Positions 32,869 through 42,209 of a DNA stretch of 64,000 nucleotides are shown here, piece by piece. Each line of letters opens with the position of its first letter. The stretch's first letter is position 1. A program made the translations under genes and the position numbers. The DNA comes from Archaeoglobus neptunius. Its GTDB lineage: Archaea; Halobacteriota; Archaeoglobi; Archaeoglobales; Archaeoglobaceae. The notes beneath the pieces are model-generated. The model was not told where the DNA came from. It ran no database searches and saw only the letters and a program-made list of their open reading frames with translations. The stretch covers positions 124,001 through 188,000 of the forward strand of contig NZ_JAEKIW010000001.1 of NCBI RefSeq assembly GCF_016757965.1. Direction: 5' to 3'.

Positions 32869-34095
32869 ATGGAGGAGTTTCTACAAAGAGAATTCTTCAA
32901 ATGGGTTGAAAAGGCTGCAAAGCTGATAAGAAGTTACGAGGGTGACGAAATCACTGTGGTGCATCACAACGATGCTGACGGTCTTTGTTCGGCGGCAATT
33001 CTTTCAAAGGTTTGCGAATATCTGGGTTACAAGTCTGAGTTTATCTGCATTGAAAAGGTTTACCCTGCCATTGTGGAAAGAATACACAGAGAAAGGGACG
33101 GAATGATAATCTACACAGACCTGGCCGGTCTTGCTGCAGAAATGATAGACAAAATAAATGCTGGAAGAAGCCGTGTTTTAATTATCGACCACCATCCTGC
33201 AAAGGATGTGGAAAGCGACACCGTACACGTCTTAGATCCAGAGCTGGCCGGCATTTCAGGTGATGTTTTTGTGTCCGCATCAAGTCTTAACTATATCTTC
33301 TTCAGGGTTCTTGCAGGAAAAGAAGCCGTAGATTATGCATACATTGCGGTGATTGGAAGCGTTGGGGACTACCATGACAGAAGTGGAGGTGTTCTTGGAT
33401 TTGACAGATTTGCCCTTGATGAAGCTACAGACAACGGTCAGGTAAAGGTCGGACTGGAAGGGGTCAGAGAGAGATACTACGTTGAGAAGTTTGAAGAATA
33501 CGCTGATGTTATAGCAAAGCGTCTTACAACTCTGGGTGCCGTGGGTTATGAAGAGAGAGGATACAGACTTGGGATAAGGGCGTGTTTTGAGGGTTTTGAT
33601 GAAAAGATTCTGAGGAAAGTTTCCGAGCTTGAAGAGATCAAGGAGAGCAAATTCAGAGATATGATTGAAAGACTGAAAGAGGGAGAATTAAAGCAGGAGA
33701 AATACACGCAGTGGTTCCATGTAAGGGATTTCTTCTACCCGATGGGTGTCAAGACCGTGGGTGAGTTCTGTCAGCTTATCAAGGATATGAGCTTTGTGGA
33801 CGACAGGAAGTACCTCATAGGATTTCAGGACAAGCCAAAATTCATTCCCGACATAGGTGAGATCGACTGGGAGTGTGTAAAGGTCAGCGGAAGAACTCCC
33901 ACCCCCCTGGAAAGAAAGATTTTAAGGGGAGAGATGCCGGGTCTGGACTATCTCATTCCGAAAGCAAGCGAAAAGGTTGGGGGCTTTGCAGACGCTACCC
34001 ACAAAATAGCAGCAGCCACGATTATAGACAAGGGCAAGGAGGAGGAGTTGATCAAAGCCCTAGAAGATCTGGTGGAGAAATATGAAACGTCTTGA
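32869..34095 (+). CDS. DHH-family phosphoesterase (archaeal RecJ-like)
   Basis: 408 residues with the DHH motifs (VVHHNDADGLCSAAIL, IYTDLAG, LIIDHHPAKD, IGSVGDYHD) and a C-terminal DHHA1-type region (GGFADATHKIAAATIIDKGKEEELIKAL). Archaeal members are RecJ-like exonucleases or nanoRNases. The stop overlaps the start of the ferredoxin gene by 14 bases, so translation is coupled to a redox pair of quite different function. Confidence 0.85.
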   Translation: MEEFLQREFFKWVEKAAKLIRSYEGDEITVVHHNDADGLCSAAILSKVCEYLGYKSEFICIEKVYPAIVERIHRERDGMIIYTDLAGLAAEMIDKINAGRSRVLIIDHHPAKDVESDTVHVLDPELAGISGDVFVSASSLNYIFFRVLAGKEAVDYAYIAVIGSVGDYHDRSGGVLGFDRFALDEATDNGQVKVGLEGVRERYYVEKFEEYADVIAKRLTTLGAVGYEERGYRLGIRACFEGFDEKILRKVSELEEIKESKFRDMIERLKEGELKQEKYTQWFHVRDFFYPMGVKTVGEFCQLIKDMSFVDDRKYLIGFQDKPKFIPDIGEIDWECVKVSGRTPTPLERKILRGEMPGLDYLIPKASEKVGGFADATHKIAAATIIDKGKEEELIKALEDLVEKYETS

Positions 34096-34492
34096 GATTA
34101 AAGATATTGAAAAATGTGTAGGATGCGGGCTCTGCATGTTTGCATGTTCACGAAAATTTGCCAGTCATCCGGAAATCGGAAACAGCAGTTCGGCCATTCT
34201 TCCTGTAAGCTTAAGCGGATTCGAGAGAGGTGCAACGGTAATTTTCTGTAAAGCCTGTTCCGAGCCCCCATGTGCTCAGGTCTGTCCAACGGGTGCCCTC
34301 AAGCCAAAGAAAGGAGGAGGCGTGGTTTACATTGAGAGACTTTGCATTGGATGCAAGTACTGTGTCGAAGCATGCACATTAAACGCAATTTTTGAGAGAG
34401 AAGATGGGAAAATAGCTGTCTGTATTCACTGCGGCTATTGCGTCAATTACTGCCCACATGGTGTTCTTGAATACAGAGAGGTGAAAACATGA
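34082..34492 (+). CDS. ferredoxin with four cluster motifs, partner of the aldehyde oxidoreductase
   Basis: 136 residues with four cysteine sets: CVGCGLCMFACSR, CKACSEPPCAQVCPTGAL, CIGCKYCVEACTLNAI and CIHCGYCVNYCPHGVL. This suits up to four [4Fe-4S] clusters, like the HycB/DMSO-reductase-type electron-transfer subunits and AOR-associated ferredoxins. It overlaps both neighbours (ATGA with the next gene), so it most probably takes electrons from the aldehyde oxidoreductase. Confidence 0.85.
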   Translation: MKRLEIKDIEKCVGCGLCMFACSRKFASHPEIGNSSSAILPVSLSGFERGATVIFCKACSEPPCAQVCPTGALKPKKGGGVVYIERLCIGCKYCVEACTLNAIFEREDGKIAVCIHCGYCVNYCPHGVLEYREVKT

Positions 34493-36225
34493 GGGACTCC
34501 GTTCTGATTATTGACCTTAACGACTACACCTACGAAATACAGTCAAGACCCGATCTTTTCGAGAAATGGATCGGAGGAACGGGTGTTGCGGTTCAGCTTC
34601 TCAGAGAACACATGGATCCAAAAGCAGATCCTCTCGGTGAAGAAAACGTGATAGTCTTTGCTACAGGACCGTTTACCCCTGCTTACCCACTTGCCTCCAA
34701 AACGGTGGCCATGTTCAAAAGCCCCCTAACAGGAAACCTTGGGGAGAGCCATGCAGGAGGCAGAACCGCCACATCGATTGCCAATGCCGGTTACGGTGCC
34801 ATAGTTATAAAGGGGGCCAGTGAAAAGCCAGTTTACCTGGTGATTGAGAATGAAAAGGTTCATTTCAGAGATGGCAGGGTACTCTGGGGAATCGAGGATT
34901 CTCTGATAGTCGGTAGAATCATTGCTGAAAATGAGTCAGGAAGGGGAATAAGGACGATGATGCGAATAGGGGGTGCTGGTGAGAAGCTTGTCAGATACGC
35001 ATGTGTCACGACGGAGACATACAGGCATTTCGGCAGACTGGGTCTTGGGGCTGTTTTCGGAAGCAAAAGGATTAAGGCTCTGATAGTCAGAGGGCGGGGA
35101 AAATTCCTGCCCAGCGATCCAAAAAGATTCAGGGAGATCTATGACGAGATCTACAGAACTGCAATCGCATCTGATGCCATGAAAAAATACCACCTTCTTG
35201 GCACGGCTGAAAACGTCATTCCCCTCAACGAACTGAATTCTCTCCCAACCAGAAATCTTACTTCTGCAAAATTCGAAAAGGCGGAGGAAATCAGTGGAGA
35301 AGCTCTGGCAGAGCACAATCTCGGGAGAAGGATAGCGTGCAGCCACTGTCCAATCGCATGCATACACCTCGCTGCTTTGAGAATTCCGTACGAGAATGAG
35401 CCTTACTTTTACAAGACCATTATGGTGTCCTACGACTACGAACTCATTTATGCTCTTGGTTCTATGCTTGGTGTGGGGAGCAGAGAGGGGCTTCTGAGGT
35501 TGATTCACAGGGTTGAGTGCTACGGACTTGATGCAATGAGCACAGGGGTTTGCCTTGCCTGGGCAACTGAGGCTTTGAAGAGAGGCATCCTGACCAGAGA
35601 CCACACAATTGTCGAGTTGAGCTTTGGTGACGTTGACGGATATCTGAAGGCAATAGACTACATCTACGAGCAGCCCAATGAGTTTTACAGGAATCTTGCG
35701 ATGGGCGTGGATCACGCTTCAGACGTTTACGGAGGAAAGGATTTTGCACTCTCATTTGGAGGAAACGAGATGCCGGGATACCATACCGGCCATGCAGCTC
35801 ACATCGGGTTCGCCACAGGTCTGAGGCACAGTCATCTCGACTCCGCCGGCTACAGCCTTGACCAGAAGGTTACGGAACTGACCCCGCAGGAAGCTGTTGA
35901 CAGGCTTGTAGCGGAGGAATGCTGGAGACAGGTGCTCTCAAGCCTGGTGGTTTGTTTCTTCGCAAGAGGTGTTTACAAGGTGGATCTGATTTCAAGAGCT
36001 TTTGAGCCGCTTGGCGTTGAGGTTACAGAGGATGACCTTGTGAGAACGGGTGAAGAGATATACAGAGAGAAGCTAAAGCTTAAACTGGAGATGGGATTTA
36101 AGCCCGAAGATATGAGAATTCCGGGGAGGATTTTCGAAATTCAGTCTTTGCGTGGAAAGCTCGATGAGGACTTCATCAGGGAGGCCATGAATTACTACGT
36201 CAGAAAGGTAAGGGAGATGATCTAA
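34489..36225 (+). CDS. aldehyde ferredoxin oxidoreductase family protein (tungstopterin)
   Basis: 578 residues matching the AOR family: N-terminal IIDLNDYTYEI and WIGGTGVAVQLLREH, pterin-binding GGRTATSIANAGYGAIVIKGAS, GRLGLGAVFGSKRIKALIV, [4Fe-4S] ligands CSHCPIAC with a later Cys in LVVCFFARG. These enzymes oxidise aldehydes (or reduce acids) with ferredoxin using a W-bis-pterin cofactor in the cytoplasm. The exact aldehyde cannot be told. Its 3' end overlaps the convergent transglutaminase-like gene by 4 bases. Confidence 0.9.
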   Translation: MRDSVLIIDLNDYTYEIQSRPDLFEKWIGGTGVAVQLLREHMDPKADPLGEENVIVFATGPFTPAYPLASKTVAMFKSPLTGNLGESHAGGRTATSIANAGYGAIVIKGASEKPVYLVIENEKVHFRDGRVLWGIEDSLIVGRIIAENESGRGIRTMMRIGGAGEKLVRYACVTTETYRHFGRLGLGAVFGSKRIKALIVRGRGKFLPSDPKRFREIYDEIYRTAIASDAMKKYHLLGTAENVIPLNELNSLPTRNLTSAKFEKAEEISGEALAEHNLGRRIACSHCPIACIHLAALRIPYENEPYFYKTIMVSYDYELIYALGSMLGVGSREGLLRLIHRVECYGLDAMSTGVCLAWATEALKRGILTRDHTIVELSFGDVDGYLKAIDYIYEQPNEFYRNLAMGVDHASDVYGGKDFALSFGGNEMPGYHTGHAAHIGFATGLRHSHLDSAGYSLDQKVTELTPQEAVDRLVAEECWRQVLSSLVVCFFARGVYKVDLISRAFEPLGVEVTEDDLVRTGEEIYREKLKLKLEMGFKPEDMRIPGRIFEIQSLRGKLDEDFIREAMNYYVRKVREMI

Positions 36226-36962
36226 ATTTTTATACACTTTTCTGCAATATCCCCAAAATTTCCAACCTCCATCTTGCAGACTCTGTTAACACAGTATCTG
36301 TAATCCACATCACCCCTGTCTATCCTTACCCACGCATGCTTGCTCCCTCCGTTATCCCCCTCTCTGTGGCCGACGCAAAACTGAACGTCGTAACCTTTCA
36401 GTTTCAGAATTACGGCCATGGCTGTTGCAACATCATCACAATCGCCAACTCTGTGAAGCAGAAACCACTCAGGATTTACAACTGCATCTCTTTTATTGAA
36501 AACCCTCTCGTCCTCCAGATAGTCAAATGAAAATTTCTGCCCGTTGAGGTAGATTGCATCTCCAACCGTAAACATCTCCGCATAGGCGGCAACAATGTCT
36601 GAAGTTAAACTGTCGTCAATTACTTCCTTTATTCTCTCAAGTCTGCTATCAACGTCACCTGCAAGTTCAACTTCCCATCTCTCAGGATTTGTTGAGATCA
36701 CGTATTTCAACAGCTTTACCTCACTCATCAATCTCCTGTTATCTCTCCTCAACTCATCCACTGTTTTTGTGTAATTTTCGAGCTTTTCCTGTGTCAACTG
36801 TGATTTCTCTCTCAGAGAGTTTATCTCTTCTGCAAGTGTTGTGTATTCTTTCTTTAAAAGCTCATACCTCATTTCCGCTTTTGTGAGCTCATCGTAGAGA
36901 TATATGGAAAGTGTGGCGAAAATTAGCGTGGCTGTAATGAGTGCTATTTCCAGTTTTGCCAT
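36222..36962 (-). CDS. membrane-anchored coiled-coil transglutaminase-like protein
   Basis: 246 residues. An N-terminal membrane helix (about 5-22, ALITATLIFATLSIYLY) and a coiled coil (about 25-90, Leu/Glu/Lys rich) precede a transglutaminase-like fold with LHRVGDCDDVATAMAVILKLKGYDVQF and SKHAWVRI. The catalytic Cys (GDCDD), His (KHAW) and Asp positions appear present. Substrate unknown; such proteins may act as proteases or cross-linkers outside the membrane. A second transglutaminase-like protein is at 52179. Confidence 0.72.
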   Translation of the reverse strand: MAKLEIALITATLIFATLSIYLYDELTKAEMRYELLKKEYTTLAEEINSLREKSQLTQEKLENYTKTVDELRRDNRRLMSEVKLLKYVISTNPERWEVELAGDVDSRLERIKEVIDDSLTSDIVAAYAEMFTVGDAIYLNGQKFSFDYLEDERVFNKRDAVVNPEWFLLHRVGDCDDVATAMAVILKLKGYDVQFCVGHREGDNGGSKHAWVRIDRGDVDYRYCVNRVCKMEVGNFGDIAEKCIKI

Positions 36963-37032
36963 GGCGGCAGTTGTCGAACCATCTGATAAATGTTACCACA
37001 AAATTTTTTAAGATTGTAGCTTATTAATTATT

Positions 37033-38322
37033 ATGAAAGTAAGAACAGTATCCTGGGAAGGAAAAGACTGGATGGAAGTTAAAACAGGGTTCACAGACGT
37101 TCATTCGGCTAACTTTAAATCTGCTAGAAAGGCCTACTGGAAACTTCTTGTTGCTAATCAGGAGATAGAGGTGAAAAAGGGAAAACCGGTCATTATCGGG
37201 ACAAAAGAAATTATACTTCCTCCAAAAACAGCAGTCTCTCCCCTGTCTATAATGAGACATGCCCTCGGAGCCGTTTTCGATGTGTTTGGAGATAGACTGT
37301 ACAAAATTGAGGAGGAAAAGAGAATCGTTTCTGCAGCATATCTTCCTGTGGAGGACGGTGTGATTGAAATCGGTGACGTGATAGGTGTTATTAAGGTATT
37401 CCCGATGAATGTAACCCCATCCGATTTTGTTGGGAGTATTGAAGAACCGGATGTGAATATATCAATAAAGGAAGTAGAAGGGAATCTCGTTTACACGAGG
37501 AACGGAAAAATTGTGAGGGAAAGGAGGAAACTCAGAGAGTACTGGTACAGACGGTGGAATGTGGCTGAGTGGTATCCGCTAATTGCCAGAGAAGATGTTG
37601 ATGTTGTCAGGGGCAAGAGCGTATTGATAAGAGTTGAAAACGTTGAGCTTCCTGAAAACACAATCCCTGTCCCGCTATCAGTAATGAGACATGCTTTAGG
37701 AACCGTGGTTGACGTTGCTCATGCCGGAAAACCGAGAAAGGTGGAAGAAAGAAAGCTGATCACTCATGCCTTGTTTGTTCCAGCATTTAACGGCAGGATA
37801 GAGAAAGGCGATCTGGTTGGAGTTCTGAATGCCTACTACATATCAACGGGGGAGAGGGCGTCGAGAATGCTCCAGCATCTGATAAGGAGGGTTGAGGCCA
37901 AGCACGTCTTCTGGAAAAACGGGAGGATTGTCAGGGAAAAAATTGTCTTCTCCCCCTTCAGCTTCAAGAGAAGCAGCATAGGAAAATTTGAGCCCTTAAT
38001 TGCCGCCGAAAGCAAGGAGCTTGAAGAAGGGGATGTGGAACTTATCAGGATACTCGATCTTGAGCTACCTTCAGGAACAATCGTTCAGCCTTTAACAGCA
38101 TTCAATCACGCTTTCGGCAGTGTCATTGACCTCGTTTCGTCCTCACCACCAAGGCTGGTTGAGGAGGATAGAAGTGTGTCTCACGCACTTGTGATGTCCG
38201 TGAAGGGTGGCAGGATAGAGAAGGGCGATCTCCTGGGTGCTGTGTCCGTTTACAACGTCTCTGTATTGAGAGAACCGGAGTTTTTCATCTCCCGGTATCG
38301 GGAAATGTTTGCAAGGCAATGA
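37033..38322 (+). CDS. protein of three DUF22 repeats
   Basis: 429 residues made of three copies of about 140. Each holds a core of the form PLSxMRHALGxVxDV (KTAVSPLSIMRHALGAVFDV, NTIPVPLSVMRHALGTVVDV, GTIVQPLTAFNHAFGSVIDL), and each ends IEIGDVIGVIKV, IEKGDLVGVLNAY, IEKGDLLGAVSVY. The repeats resemble DUF22, an archaeal family of unknown function. The repeating GD-containing ends recall beta-barrel tail motifs. Single gene with its own promoter. Confidence 0.72.
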   Translation: MKVRTVSWEGKDWMEVKTGFTDVHSANFKSARKAYWKLLVANQEIEVKKGKPVIIGTKEIILPPKTAVSPLSIMRHALGAVFDVFGDRLYKIEEEKRIVSAAYLPVEDGVIEIGDVIGVIKVFPMNVTPSDFVGSIEEPDVNISIKEVEGNLVYTRNGKIVRERRKLREYWYRRWNVAEWYPLIAREDVDVVRGKSVLIRVENVELPENTIPVPLSVMRHALGTVVDVAHAGKPRKVEERKLITHALFVPAFNGRIEKGDLVGVLNAYYISTGERASRMLQHLIRRVEAKHVFWKNGRIVREKIVFSPFSFKRSSIGKFEPLIAAESKELEEGDVELIRILDLELPSGTIVQPLTAFNHAFGSVIDLVSSSPPRLVEEDRSVSHALVMSVKGGRIEKGDLLGAVSVYNVSVLREPEFFISRYREMFARQ

Positions 38323-38349
38323 ATTTAACTACCCAGCAAAATTTGTACC

Positions 38350-39483
38350 ATGGACTGGATGGAAAGAGAAAAGAGATGCATACTGCAAACCTACACAAGA
38401 CTGCCGGTGGTGTTTGAAAGAGGAGACGGGTGCTATGTTTACGATGTGAACGGCAGAAAATATCTCGATCTTGTTGCAGGGATAGCAGTGGTGGCGTTAG
38501 GCCATTCAAATAAGCATCTCACAGACAGGGTGAAGGAGCAGCTTGAAAAACTTGTACACATCTCAAATCTCTACTATACAGTCCCGCAGATAGAGCTTGC
38601 AGAAAAGCTGAAAGAGATTACCGGCATGGACAGATTCTTTTTCTGCAACAGTGGAACAGAGGCTGTTGAAGCCGCCCTTAAATTTGCAAGAAAGGCGACC
38701 GGCCGCAAGAAATTCATCTCATTTACAAACGATTTTCACGGCAGAACGATGGGGGCGCTGTCGGTCACATACAAAGAGAGGTTCAGAAAACCATTCATGC
38801 CTCTTGTAGAGCCGGTAGAGTTCGTGGAGTTCAACAATGCAGACGATCTCGAAAAAAAGGTGGACGAAAACACCGCAGCAGTGGTACTTGAGCTTGTTCA
38901 GGGTGAGGCCGGAGTTCATCCAGCGGACAGGGAGTTCATTAAAGCACTATCCGAACTCAGAGAGGAGTACGGCTTTCTGATAGTTGTGGATGAGGTTCAA
39001 ACTGGTTTTGGAAGAACGGGAAGGTGGTTTGCCAGAGACCACTACGCACTGTCGCCGGATATTATGACCATGGCAAAAGCAATGGGTAACGGCTTTCCAA
39101 TTGGCTGCTGTGCCGTCACAGATGAGGTTGCCAGTAAAATCGAAGCTGGCGATCATGGATCAACCTTCGGTGGAAACCCTCTGTCATGTGTTGCAGCTCT
39201 GGCAACGATTGAGTACATTGAGATGGAACGTCTTATCGAGAACTCAGACAAAATGGGCAGATACTTTGCTGACAGACTGGCCGAGAGTTTTGAGAATGTC
39301 AGGGGATTGGGACTGATGATAGGCTTTGATGTGGATGATGCACCATCGTTCGTTAAAAACTGTCTTGAGAACGGTGTTATTGTGAACAACACGTCGGAAA
39401 AGACCATCCGACTCGTTCCACCTCTGATAATCTCCAAGGAGGATATCGATGCAGCCGTTGAGGTTATGCAGAGAATATCATAA
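38350..39483 (+). CDS. argD: acetylornithine aminotransferase (class III PLP transaminase)
   Basis: 377 residues: FFCNSGTEAVEAALKFARKATGRKKFISFTNDFHGRTMGALSVTY, VDEVQTGFGRTGRWFA, catalytic Lys in TMAKAMGNGFPIGCCAVT, GDHGSTFGGNPLSCVAALATIE. The length and motifs fit ArgD/LysJ, acting in arginine (and possibly lysine) synthesis with PLP. It converges on the 5S rRNA gene. Other class III transaminases of similar size cannot be fully excluded. Confidence 0.85.
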   Translation: MDWMEREKRCILQTYTRLPVVFERGDGCYVYDVNGRKYLDLVAGIAVVALGHSNKHLTDRVKEQLEKLVHISNLYYTVPQIELAEKLKEITGMDRFFFCNSGTEAVEAALKFARKATGRKKFISFTNDFHGRTMGALSVTYKERFRKPFMPLVEPVEFVEFNNADDLEKKVDENTAAVVLELVQGEAGVHPADREFIKALSELREEYGFLIVVDEVQTGFGRTGRWFARDHYALSPDIMTMAKAMGNGFPIGCCAVTDEVASKIEAGDHGSTFGGNPLSCVAALATIEYIEMERLIENSDKMGRYFADRLAESFENVRGLGLMIGFDVDDAPSFVKNCLENGVIVNNTSEKTIRLVPPLIISKEDIDAAVEVMQRIS

Positions 39484-39485
39484 AA

Positions 39486-39605
39486 GCCGACGGTTCCCGC
39501 AATTCCCGTGCCCTCTCGGAACACAGTACTATGCGGGACGGAACGGGGCTTAACTTCCGGGTTCGGAATGAGTCCGGGTGTTTCCCCCGCCCTATGACCG
39601 TCGGC
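39486..39605 (-). rRNA. rrf: 5S ribosomal RNA
   Basis: On the minus strand the 120 bases begin GCCGACGGTCATAGGGCGGG and end with the complementary ACCGTCGGC (helix I). The centre carries the universal 5S segment CGGACTCATTCCGAACCCGG and AAGTTAAGCCCCG. No 16S or 23S gene is nearby; a separate 5S gene is usual in Archaeoglobales. Downstream on that strand it runs into the 3' end of argD. Confidence 0.95.
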
Positions 39606-39630
39606 AAAAACCCTTTACCCTCTGTGCTAT

Positions 39631-40113
39631 TTAAGGGTTTTGGTTGCCGAGAATCCTTTCTTCTATGCTAATTTTTCTTGTGAATTTTTCTCTTACGTCA
39701 GGACGCATCAGGTACCAGATAACCACAAGATTCAGGGCGATGTCAACAATTGCCATCGGCTGGATGAATGCAAGAAATATGCTGTATATCACATTGAAAC
39801 CTGATATGAGTACAGTTAAAACTCTGCCCCACTCTCTCAGCGTAAAAAGGCCGAATCCTGCCGTGATGTAAATGGCCCCCATGACAATTGCAATATAGGA
39901 GGCGGTTTCGTACAGTTTCAGCATCATGTCTTCCGACATTCCTGTCTGTAAACCGGTAACATTTGCTGACTCGTTTAGAAATTTACTGTACTCCTGAACA
40001 AAAGTCGGAAACGCGGTGTCCATCGAAGCGACGAGGGAGACTCCTGCAATAAACAGAACAGATCCACCGACTAATAAAAGAAGAGAGAGTACAGTCACAC
40101 CCAGAGGACGCAT
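39631..40113 (-). CDS. four-helix membrane protein, unknown function
   Basis: 160 residues with four hydrophobic segments (about 6-30, 72-92, 95-113, 118-137) and a charged C-terminal tail (RPDVREKFTRKISIEERILG). The loop between helices 1 and 2 (about 31-70) carries two N-x-S/T sites and may face outside. It stands divergently from tbp and just upstream of the 5S rRNA gene, on the same strand as the latter. I do not recognise the family. Confidence 0.7.
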   Translation of the reverse strand: MRPLGVTVLSLLLLVGGSVLFIAGVSLVASMDTAFPTFVQEYSKFLNESANVTGLQTGMSEDMMLKLYETASYIAIVMGAIYITAGFGLFTLREWGRVLTVLISGFNVIYSIFLAFIQPMAIVDIALNLVVIWYLMRPDVREKFTRKISIEERILGNQNP

Positions 40114-40160
40114 GATGACACTATCCCCCTTAATTTAAGAATTTTTTGAAGTTGGCAAAG

Positions 40161-40180
40161 GTATTTATAGGGTATATAAG
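40161..40180 (+). promoter_or_regulatory. promoter of the TATA-binding protein gene
   Basis: TTTATAG (40164-40170) and TATATAA (40173-40179) lie 22 to 37 bases before the ATG. The message is therefore leaderless or has a leader of only a few bases; GGTGGTG just before ATG 40201 would be its Shine-Dalgarno site if transcribed. Confidence 0.5.
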
Positions 40181-40200
40181 TCTTTAAAAATGGTGGTGTT

Positions 40201-40752
40201 ATGCAGGATTACAAGATAAAAATTGAAAATGTTGTTGCATCAACCCAGATCGGCGAAAATATCGATCTAAATAAGATTTCAAGGGAAATAAAGGACTCAG
40301 AATATAAACCAAAGCAGTTTCCCGGACTGGTGCTGAGAACAAAGGAACCAAAGGCTGCAGCTCTTGTTTTCAGAAGCGGCAAGGTTGTCTGCACCGGTTC
40401 GAAAAGTGTTGAGGATGCAAGAAGAGCCGTAAAGCAGATTGTGAAAATGTTGAGAGAGATAGACATACCTGTAATTGACGAACCCGATGTCAAAGTGCAG
40501 AATATAGTTGCTTCCGCAGATCTCGGAGTGGATCTCAATTTGAATGCAATAGCCATCGGTCTGGGGCTTGAGAACATTGAGTACGAGCCAGAACAATTTC
40601 CTGGACTTGTATACAGACTGGACAATCCAAGAGTTGTGGTCCTGATCTTCGGTTCGGGAAAGATGGTTGTAACTGGTGGAAAAAGTCCCGACGATGCAAG
40701 GAGGGCGGTTGAAAGAATTTCCGAGGAGTTGAGAACTTTAGGGCTGATGTAA
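40201..40752 (+). CDS. tbp: TATA-box-binding protein
   Basis: 183 residues with the two direct repeats of [23 protein letters not shown] ... [38 protein letters not shown], and [21 protein letters not shown] ... [38 protein letters not shown]. The basal transcription factor that bends promoter DNA and recruits TFB. Directly followed, one base apart, by a HAD phosphatase gene. Confidence 0.97.
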   Translation: MQDYKIKIENVVASTQIGENIDLNKISREIKDSEYKPKQFPGLVLRTKEPKAAALVFRSGKVVCTGSKSVEDARRAVKQIVKMLREIDIPVIDEPDVKVQNIVASADLGVDLNLNAIAIGLGLENIEYEPEQFPGLVYRLDNPRVVVLIFGSGKMVVTGGKSPDDARRAVERISEELRTLGLM

Positions 40753-40753
40753 T

Positions 40754-41548
40754 ATGCATCCCTTGCTGGAGAAGGAGGGTTTTATCGTCGATATAGATGG
40801 TGTTGTGGGTAAAAGCAAAACTCCGATAGTAGAGGGTGTCAAAGCAGTAAAGAGGCTAAAGGAAATGGGGAAGAAGATAATATTCGTCTCGAACAACTCA
40901 ACGAGGAGCAGAAGGATACTGCTTGACAGGCTCAAATCGTTTGGCCTTGATGTTACTGAGGATGAGATTCTCGTAGCCACTTACGCCACAGCAAGATTCA
41001 TCTCCAAAGAAAGACCCGGAGCAAAGGTTTTTACAACCGGCGAGAAAGGGTTGATGGAAGAACTTGAACTTGCCGGATTGAAGCTCGTGGACTACGATGT
41101 GGCCGAGTACCTCGTAGTCGGATCGAACAGGGGAATAAATTTCGACCTGATGACGAAGGCTCTGAGAGCCTGTCTCAGGGGTATAAGGTATGTCGCCACG
41201 AACCCGGACAGAGTTTTTCCATCCGAAGATGGGCCCATTCCCGGAACGGGGATGATTATCGGTGCTCTATACTGGATGACAGGCAGAGAGCCTGATGTGA
41301 TTGTTGGCAAACCGTCCAAGGTTATAATGGAGGAAGCTCTGAATACACTCGGCCTGAAATCCGAGGATGTTGCGGTCGTTGGAGATCAAATTGATGTAGA
41401 TGTCGCTGCGGGTAAAGCAATTGGGGCCGAAACACTGCTCGTTTTAACCGGTGTAACAACAAAAGAAAACCTGCAGAAAATGATCAACAGACATGGACTC
41501 AGACCTGACTACGTTCTTGATTCCCTCTACAGCATATTCGAAGGGTGA
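40754..41548 (+). CDS. HAD superfamily (IIA, NagD-like) phosphatase
   Basis: 264 residues: nucleophile motif GFIVDIDGVVGKSKTPI (DxDG), VSNNSTRSRR, a C2-type cap (YLVVGSNRGINFDLMTKALRACLRG, NPDRVFPSEDGPIPGTGM), and VVGDQIDVDVAAGKAIGAETLLVLTG. The family dephosphorylates 4-nitrophenyl phosphate, sugar phosphates or phosphoglycolate; the natural substrate is unknown. Probably co-transcribed with tbp and the EMAP-domain gene. Confidence 0.85.
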   Translation: MHPLLEKEGFIVDIDGVVGKSKTPIVEGVKAVKRLKEMGKKIIFVSNNSTRSRRILLDRLKSFGLDVTEDEILVATYATARFISKERPGAKVFTTGEKGLMEELELAGLKLVDYDVAEYLVVGSNRGINFDLMTKALRACLRGIRYVATNPDRVFPSEDGPIPGTGMIIGALYWMTGREPDVIVGKPSKVIMEEALNTLGLKSEDVAVVGDQIDVDVAAGKAIGAETLLVLTGVTTKENLQKMINRHGLRPDYVLDSLYSIFEG

Positions 41549-41552
41549 TTTT

Positions 41553-42197
41553 ATGGATACAGCGAATGATTATCGAATACTGCTTGCAGAGAAGGGAGTG
41601 GAAGAGCTGTTAAGAGTGTCCCAGTCTCTACAGGTACAGGGGAGAAAGAAGTTTATTGAGGCCGTAAAATCCATGGCTTCGGAAGTACAGAATGTCAAGT
41701 ATTGCTACCTCTCCCCTCCAGAGATCGCAGAACTTGAAAATTTTCAAAATCTCGTGAATACGGCTGAATCGCTGAGGGGAATGCTCCCGGATGACAGGGA
41801 GTACAGCACGATTACAGCAGATTACTGGCTCGAATACATCAAAAACCTTCCGGAACTCATGCAGAGGGGTGAAATAAGCAGAGCGTATGAGGCCATAAGG
41901 TACTTTGCAGGTGAAATTACTTCAAGAACCGACCTAGATAGTTTATGGCTCTGCATTTTCGACTGTGGAGTCAGATTGGAGGTTGTGACTAACAGTGACG
42001 AATACAGGCAGGGTAGGAAGGCAGTGGTTGCCTACCTCCCGCCAAGAAAATTCGGAAAAGTCGTTAGCAGAGGGATGTTTGTTCTGCAGCATGACAGAAT
42101 TGCAAAAAAAGGGGAACTCACAATAGACGATATAAGGAGCATTGCCAAGATGCTCGGTGAGGTCGAGGCTCTTTTGATCAATCTTCTGGAGAAGTAA
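41553..42197 (+). CDS. RNA-binding protein with C-terminal EMAP-like domain
   Basis: 214 residues from ATG 41553. The first 120 are helical. The C-terminal part (DLDSLWLCIFDCGVRLEVVTNSDEYRQGRKAVVAYLPPRKFGKVVSRGMFVL) has the pattern of the EMAP/Trbp111 tRNA-binding OB fold found at the end of some methionyl-tRNA synthetases. This matches the archaeal group of proteins with a helical N-terminus and EMAP domain. Role in tRNA handling is inferred. Ends 12 bases before the convergent cdhE. Confidence 0.7.
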   Translation: MDTANDYRILLAEKGVEELLRVSQSLQVQGRKKFIEAVKSMASEVQNVKYCYLSPPEIAELENFQNLVNTAESLRGMLPDDREYSTITADYWLEYIKNLPELMQRGEISRAYEAIRYFAGEITSRTDLDSLWLCIFDCGVRLEVVTNSDEYRQGRKAVVAYLPPRKFGKVVSRGMFVLQHDRIAKKGELTIDDIRSIAKMLGEVEALLINLLEK

Positions 42198-42209
42198 AAA
42201 ATAGAATCA

